Shown here in pieces: positions 59,020-64,000 of a stretch of 64,000 bases of DNA (the stretch's first letter is position 1; each line of letters opens with the position of its first letter). A program made the position numbers and the translations under genes. The notes under the pieces were generated by a model, which had not been told where the DNA came from, made no database searches, and was given only the letters and a program-made list of their open reading frames with translations. The DNA comes from Jaltomata sinuosa (taxonomy: Eukaryota > Streptophyta > Magnoliopsida > Solanales > Solanaceae), in assembly GCA_003996215.1 (NCBI GenBank), contig QJPP01000827.1:682001-746000 (forward strand), in the 5' to 3' direction.

Positions 59020-62000
59020 TGTCACTACCTGATTTCTTGGTCATAATGGCACCTATAACCCCCCTGTAAGTGAACCAATCCCTGTAGTCCAAAATAGTTA
59101 GTAATGGGCTACTATCTAACTAAGCATGCAAAAGAACAATATAAATGGAGAAAGCAAAGGAACTAGGTAAAGAAAATAAGCAACAGGAATATATATATAT
59201 AAGGAAACTAAACCATCCCATAGACTGGTATCACTATATAAGAGAAGCTAATACATAACCAGAGTACAAAAGGATCCAAAAGAATATATACATATGTCTC
59301 TGAATAACAAGGAGTACATAATACAAAACATGAGATGACAGCCAAGCCCCGGTCGCCAGGAGCTCACCCTCAGTCTCAGATACCCCAAAATCACCCTGCA
59401 TGAGTCTCAACAAATTAGCAGCGATGGCCCATACTAGGATCTACACCAAGAATATACAGAGTATAGTATAAGCACCAATTGCAAAGCAATGGGTACCTAG
59501 TATGCATCATAGGCTAACTGAGCGCATATAAGATATAAAAGCAATAATATAGCAAAAGTCAAAGAAGTAGTCACAGAAGCAACAATGAGTACATTAAAGC
59601 TAGTACAGAAAGAATACAAGGAGAAAACAATTATGCTTGGCTAGATACTAGAAATATACATCACAAAACACAGGCAAAGGGAAGAAGAATGCACCTGGCC
59701 TCCTTGCAATAACATTATATATAAAGAGAGAGTTTTAGGAAAATAAGCAGTATACCGGTAACCTCAAGTAAAAGAAGGGAAGGAAGGGAAGCAAATGATA
59801 TAATCATACTGAAACAATATTATTAATGAAATCTTGATAATAAAGCAACTCTCAAGGTAGGAACCATCAGCATAGTTGAACAATATCTTCCAAATATGCA
59901 TAACCGAATAAGGATCCAAGTGTAACCATAACCAGAATGAGTACTATGATAGAATAATATTAATAAATCTACCTACAGTCCTAATGGGCACTAATACACC
60001 CAAGGAACACATACAAGTGACGACAAACCCTCTGGCATCCCATGCTACCAGAGTATACACTCAGCAAATAGAAAACAAAGGTGGAATCATACACAAATAA
60101 ATGATATGATGCAATAGTGAAAACCGGGTGGAACAGTAGCTTTGTATGTACCTCAACCAGTGCCTATAGGCCCAGAAGGTAGGATCCATAGAAGGACATT
60201 GTCTATATACCTCAACTATACCATATACCCCTCCTCCATCACACTCAGCACGTAGCCCCTGGTCTAGATCGGCAAGGTCCATGGAGGTCCTCGACCACAT
60301 ACTCAATCTTAGAATCTCAATATAGCAGTCTGGAGTGTATCCAAATCGAAATAAGTAATCGAAGTCTCAAAATGCATGCCCAGAGTCTATTTGGGTCTAA
60401 AATGGTAAGTCAAGTCTCAAAAGCCCCATCAAGGGTACCGAGGCATAACTGAGTCTAAAATGGTAGTAAAATAAGTCTGATGCTCAGCTCGATCGATTCT
60501 AGTGTCATCCCAAACCAATAGTAAAATATGTCTAGCACTCTTGCTCAGCCAAGGCTAGTATAAGTATAAGTATAAAAACAGTGATAAAATCATCATTTAC
60601 TCTCTTTACCCCTAAGAAGATCCATGAAAAATTAGTTCCAAACTTTTTATAACCATTTTTACTGAAAACAGGCCCTCGAGGCCATGCAAGTCTTAGAAAA
60701 CTATTTATAGTAGGCCCCGAGCCAAAACAGTAGTAAAATATGCAAAAAATCTCTCTTTATATGCATGATAATGGGATGCTCAATCACAATCAATAGCCTA
60801 ATGGCTCACAATCAACCTATCTGCCCTGCACAGGCTCTAATCACTCTACATCACAGATAACCAGCTCTTACAATCGAATATCAATGTTCGGGGCTCACAG
60901 ACATTCCTAAATAACCCACCATTTATGGTTTAGAGTCAAATACAAGGCCACACAGGACCATAAGGGTGATACTACCAACTACAACAAATACTACAACCAT
61001 AGGAAAAAAATAAAATACACATGAAGAATCGGACAAGGTCTGGGGGTGCCAAGCCAATAAAATCAACCCAAGAATGTTAATTAGTATAATTATAGCCTAT
61101 ATACGTAAGGATTAATAGAGAAGAGGTAGTAACCTACCTGTTATCTGATGACAAGCTGCAGAACGATGATGTCCAAGCCCAAACTGCTCTGAGAAGCTCA
61201 GAACAGCATTCAAACTATCATAAACATGATATATACATTAAAATATGACTAATGATACCCATATTGCTAAAAATATAGTCGGGTCGAAATTTGGGTCACA
61301 GGCGGGCCCATGGGTCCTGCAACCCAAATCTAGAAATGAAAAAGCACACAATGATCACTACACTCCCATGAGTGCATGCTCAGAATTTTAGAAGAAATTG
61401 ACCATGGAAATGGCTCAAAACATCCTACAACCTATAAGAACAACATAAGGAATCGAAGAAGAGAATTATGGAATTAAACTAATTGGAACTTACAATTATG
61501 ATGGTGAAATGATCACGGGCAAGAAAATCACACTCTAGCACAATGAATTGAGGTAATATGGAGAAAAGAGGAGCTTGGAGCTGATATCAATGGAGAATTA
61601 CATATTTGAAGTGTTAAAAATGAGGAAGGGAGTTTATATACTGCCAGGGGTCTTTTTTCGCGATCATGAAAGGACCCCATGTAGTCGTGAGGACCACATT
61701 GGCTAGACCATCTTAATCGCAAGGACTAGCCACACAGTCACGAAGAATAAGAAGGTAAATACTTCATCACGGTCGTAAGGAGGGATCTCACGATCGCATA
61801 GAGCAAAGGAGGCTGGGTCCACAGGCCCTTCATCGTTATTATGTGAAGGACCCTCTTGGTCATAATGAACAATGAGGCAGACCATCACAATCATGATGGC
61901 TTCCTTTATAGTCATGACTAAGGCCATAGACCTGCACCTGCAACAGCAACCAGCAAAAATATTAGGGGAAAAGTCTCCGGATGGGCCCACAAGACTCATT

Positions 62001-62625
62001 CAGGACCTCATGTGAGTAAACAAACTATGCTACTACACCAAAAGTAGCATTCTAGACTCAACAAAACTGAAGGAAAAACCTAACAGAGGTCAGTTTAATA
62101 AAAAGTGGGCCCAATTCCCAAAAACCAACCTTAAACCAAAACAAAACTCAATACCCCAAAATGAGTCTGGAAGCCTCAGGACCCAAACCATAGATCCCTC
62201 CAGCCCAAAGTTGACATTTTGGAACTAACATCAATGATAGAATTTCCATCCAAGGTTGTCTTCTCTGAATGTTGACCAAAGTCAAACTTCTACGTTTAAC
62301 TGCCTAGAAAACACAAAACGCAAGACAGAACAAAACCAAAACTTCCAGACCCCAGTCAAGGGTCTACCTAGACCAAAATCCATGCTTCGGAGCTAACAAA
62401 ATTATCAGAATTTGATTTTGAGCATGTTTACCAAGAATGTTGATTGAAGTCAATCATATTCTAAGTTAAGCTCTAAAATAGGTAAACGGTCATAAATACC
62501 AAACGAATAGTCAGGGCACTGTACCACCAGTCCCAGCAAACTATAAATGACTTAGGACCACTACAGGCAAGCTCTAACAGTACAAAAAATGCATAAATGC
62601 ATGAATGACCGGAAGGGTCATTTCA
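59020..62625 (-). repeat. 5' LTR (alpha) of Tekay-2
   Basis: 3606 bases, TGTCACTACC to GGGTCATTTCA, partner of 41805-45405. Both termini carry substitutions. Confidence 0.9.
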
Positions 62626-63902
62626 ACTTGTGATATTCATTATGTACTTATTATTATTATCGCGAGAGATAACTGAGCAGAGAACATACTAAGATGTGTT
62701 AATAAGGATTGAAAATATATACACTATTTTGATAATTAATGTATCAAGTTCGATGTGAGCTTATGGACAAGCAGTTATGTGATAGAATGAGTACCACACC
62801 CATATGTTACATGGACACCTAGGGTCCCCTGTAGGTCATGACTAGTTCAACAAGATTAAATTCTATTTAGCATGTGTATACAGATAAGTGATAGTCATGA
62901 GTTTAGGTATGGTACAAAGTGATACTGATGAGATATAGAGGCTATATAATTGTATATCAGTTTGGATATAATTCAATGATTGTGATATGACTACCTTATA
63001 ATTGAAAAATGGTGATGACATATTATGTTTGTTCTTGGGTGACCTATATGTTCGGTGTTGATTGATATTGATATATTTGAATTTGTGTTTGTGTACCTAG
63101 GTGTATGGACTACATTGATTTTCTATGTTACTTGATTTTAAGGTTAAGTGTTTATGTGTTGTTGTTGGGTTGACTGTGGTTAGGGGTGGTGTCTTACTAG
63201 TAAATGGTAATGGTTGTGTGCATGCAAGTATGATGGTACTAGGTGCTAGTAATTATGCTAATGGTCCTAGAAACTATCCCAAGTTTAGAAGGGAATGTCT
63301 AGGGATCATAACTAGAAACTCTTTTCATAACAAGAAGAGTAATTCTAAGCTTCTATAAAAGTATTGAGGAATTATGATAAGAAATGAATAAGTTGTATGA
63401 GGTTATAGTGTGAAGTTTTGGCATGACGATATCTATTTATTTTGTTGATTTTATATTATGTTACATGAAATAATCTTAGTTGACCGATGATATCTACCAG
63501 TACATATGGTGTACTGATACTACTCTTGCTACACTCTTTTAGGATGTAGGTGTGTTGTAGGTTGATTGGAGTTTTTAGCTGAAGTGATAAGTAGTTATTA
63601 TCAACTTCTGCATATCTTTCTCTCATCCAGAAGTTGTGTCTTTTATTTTCCTTGTCATTACTCTGTATTAGACGCTCTTGTATATGTCTAGACTAGATCC
63701 TTGGGAAATGTTTTATTAAAATAAAGATTGCATGGTTTTGAAGGAAATAAATGTGATTTCAAGTTTTCAATTCAATTGGTTATTATGAACATGTTCTCTT
63801 AAGGATTTACCTTTTTTTTAAAAAGGAAGGAAGGTAAGGGGTTCTCCTATCGAGTTAGAATCAAGTAGGGGCCCGCTCAATCTTGTAATTTGGGTTATGA
63901 CA
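62626..63902 (+). repeat. Probable 3' part of a plus-strand Tekay 5' LTR
   Basis: No gene is supported. The segment ends TTTGGGTTATGACA immediately before a Met-type primer site, so at least its right end is LTR. It is unlike the alpha and beta LTRs in sequence. The LTR start was not found. It may lie left of Tekay-2 (in 41428-41804) or even left of stack 1. The 77-codon frame at 63125-63358 has no recognisable family. Confidence 0.55.
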
Positions 63903-63904
63903 GA

Positions 63905-63920
63905 TGGTATCAGAGCTCTA
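63905..63920 (+). promoter_or_regulatory. Primer-binding site of a third Tekay-type element
   Basis: TGGTATCAGAGCTCTA, a perfect initiator-Met tRNA match two bases after the LTR end. The leader that follows (GTACAAAAGCAA, AGTAGAGTCTTGAAGATT) parallels the Tekay-1 leader read on the minus strand from 20165 downwards. Confidence 0.85.
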
Positions 63921-64000
63921 GGTTACCAGTCTTACAAGTACAAAAGCAATGTCAAGTAGAGTCTTGAAGATTAGTGTGTAGATGTTCACATCAAATCCTT

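Larger units (their letters stand above)
41805..62625 (-). mobile_element. Tekay-2: Tekay/Del-type Ty3/gypsy element, minus strand, host of stack 2
   Basis: Alpha LTRs at 41805-45405 and 59020-62625 (3601 and 3606 bases), a Met-type primer site, and gag, protease, RT, RNase H, integrase and chromodomain remnants in order. A perfect duplication ACTTG lies at 41800-41804 and 62626-62630. About 13.8 kb remains without the nested solo LTR and TR-GAG2. The LTR starts differ by roughly one base in five over the first 90, mostly transitions, so it is old. Confidence 0.9.

Noticed and set aside
63125..63358. 77-codon plus-strand frame near the right end
   Set aside because: No recognisable motif, and it lies in probable LTR sequence.
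63905..63920. tRNA-like sequence at primer-binding sites
   Set aside because: Only 12-18 bases match a tRNA 3' end, as expected of a primer site; no cloverleaf is present.

Overview
The window is plant repetitive DNA, most likely from a large-genome member of the nightshade family (Solanaceae). That assignment is an inference from the look of the retroelement families. I found no host protein-coding gene, tRNA or rRNA. Almost all of it is Ty3/gypsy LTR retrotransposon sequence inserted into other retrotransposon sequence. Four LTR families recur, named here for reference. Alpha is about 3.4-3.6 kb (starts TGTAATGACC, ends near CGTGACA in the sense direction). Beta is about 3.0 kb. Both belong to chromodomain-containing Tekay/Del-type elements primed by initiator-Met tRNA. 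Gamma (about 1.4-1.5 kb, TGATAA...TTATCA) and delta (about 1.4-1.5 kb, TGATGTGCCG...TATCA) are Athila-type and primed by Asp tRNA.

Layout. 1-4246 is the 3' end of a plus-strand alpha element. 4247-5126 is unassigned spacer holding a Mutator-like MITE (4381-4871, 9-bp target duplication). 5127-41427 is stack 1: a minus-strand Tekay element (Tekay-1). Its 3' LTR holds two alpha solo LTRs (5296-8797, 10995-14413). Its 5' LTR holds an 18-kb Athila-type element (22333-40612), which is itself split by a 7.1-kb gag-only element (27054-34186). 41428-41804 is spacer. 41805-62625 is stack 2: a second minus-strand Tekay element (Tekay-2) whose gag is split by a gamma solo LTR (49317-57732), which is itself split by a second gag-only element (50084-57121). 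62626-63902 looks like LTR sequence ending at a Met-type primer-binding site at 63905, where another plus-strand Tekay element begins.

Most joins were settled by target-site duplications read from the sequence: TACAT, CGAAC, GCTAG/GCTGG, GGGTT, ACTTG, CCCCA and CATAC. Coding regions of Tekay-1, Tekay-2 and the Athila-type element are all broken. The only long intact frame is the 870-codon gag-protease of the gag-only element at 29979-32591. The two gag-only copies (TR-GAG1 minus, TR-GAG2 plus) have both LTRs, a perfect or near-perfect Asp primer site and a gag-protease frame, but no reverse transcriptase, RNase H or integrase. They must use enzymes supplied by other elements. The enclosing Athila-type element also lacks pol but keeps a broken second gene in the position where related elements carry an env-like gene.

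The most interesting signals are non-coding: hairpins downstream of gag that duplicate the polypurine-tract motif in two families, TGACG-rich palindromic tandem arrays in the gag-only LTRs that differ between copies, a shared U5 hairpin, and CpG-rich palindromic clusters in the LTRs.
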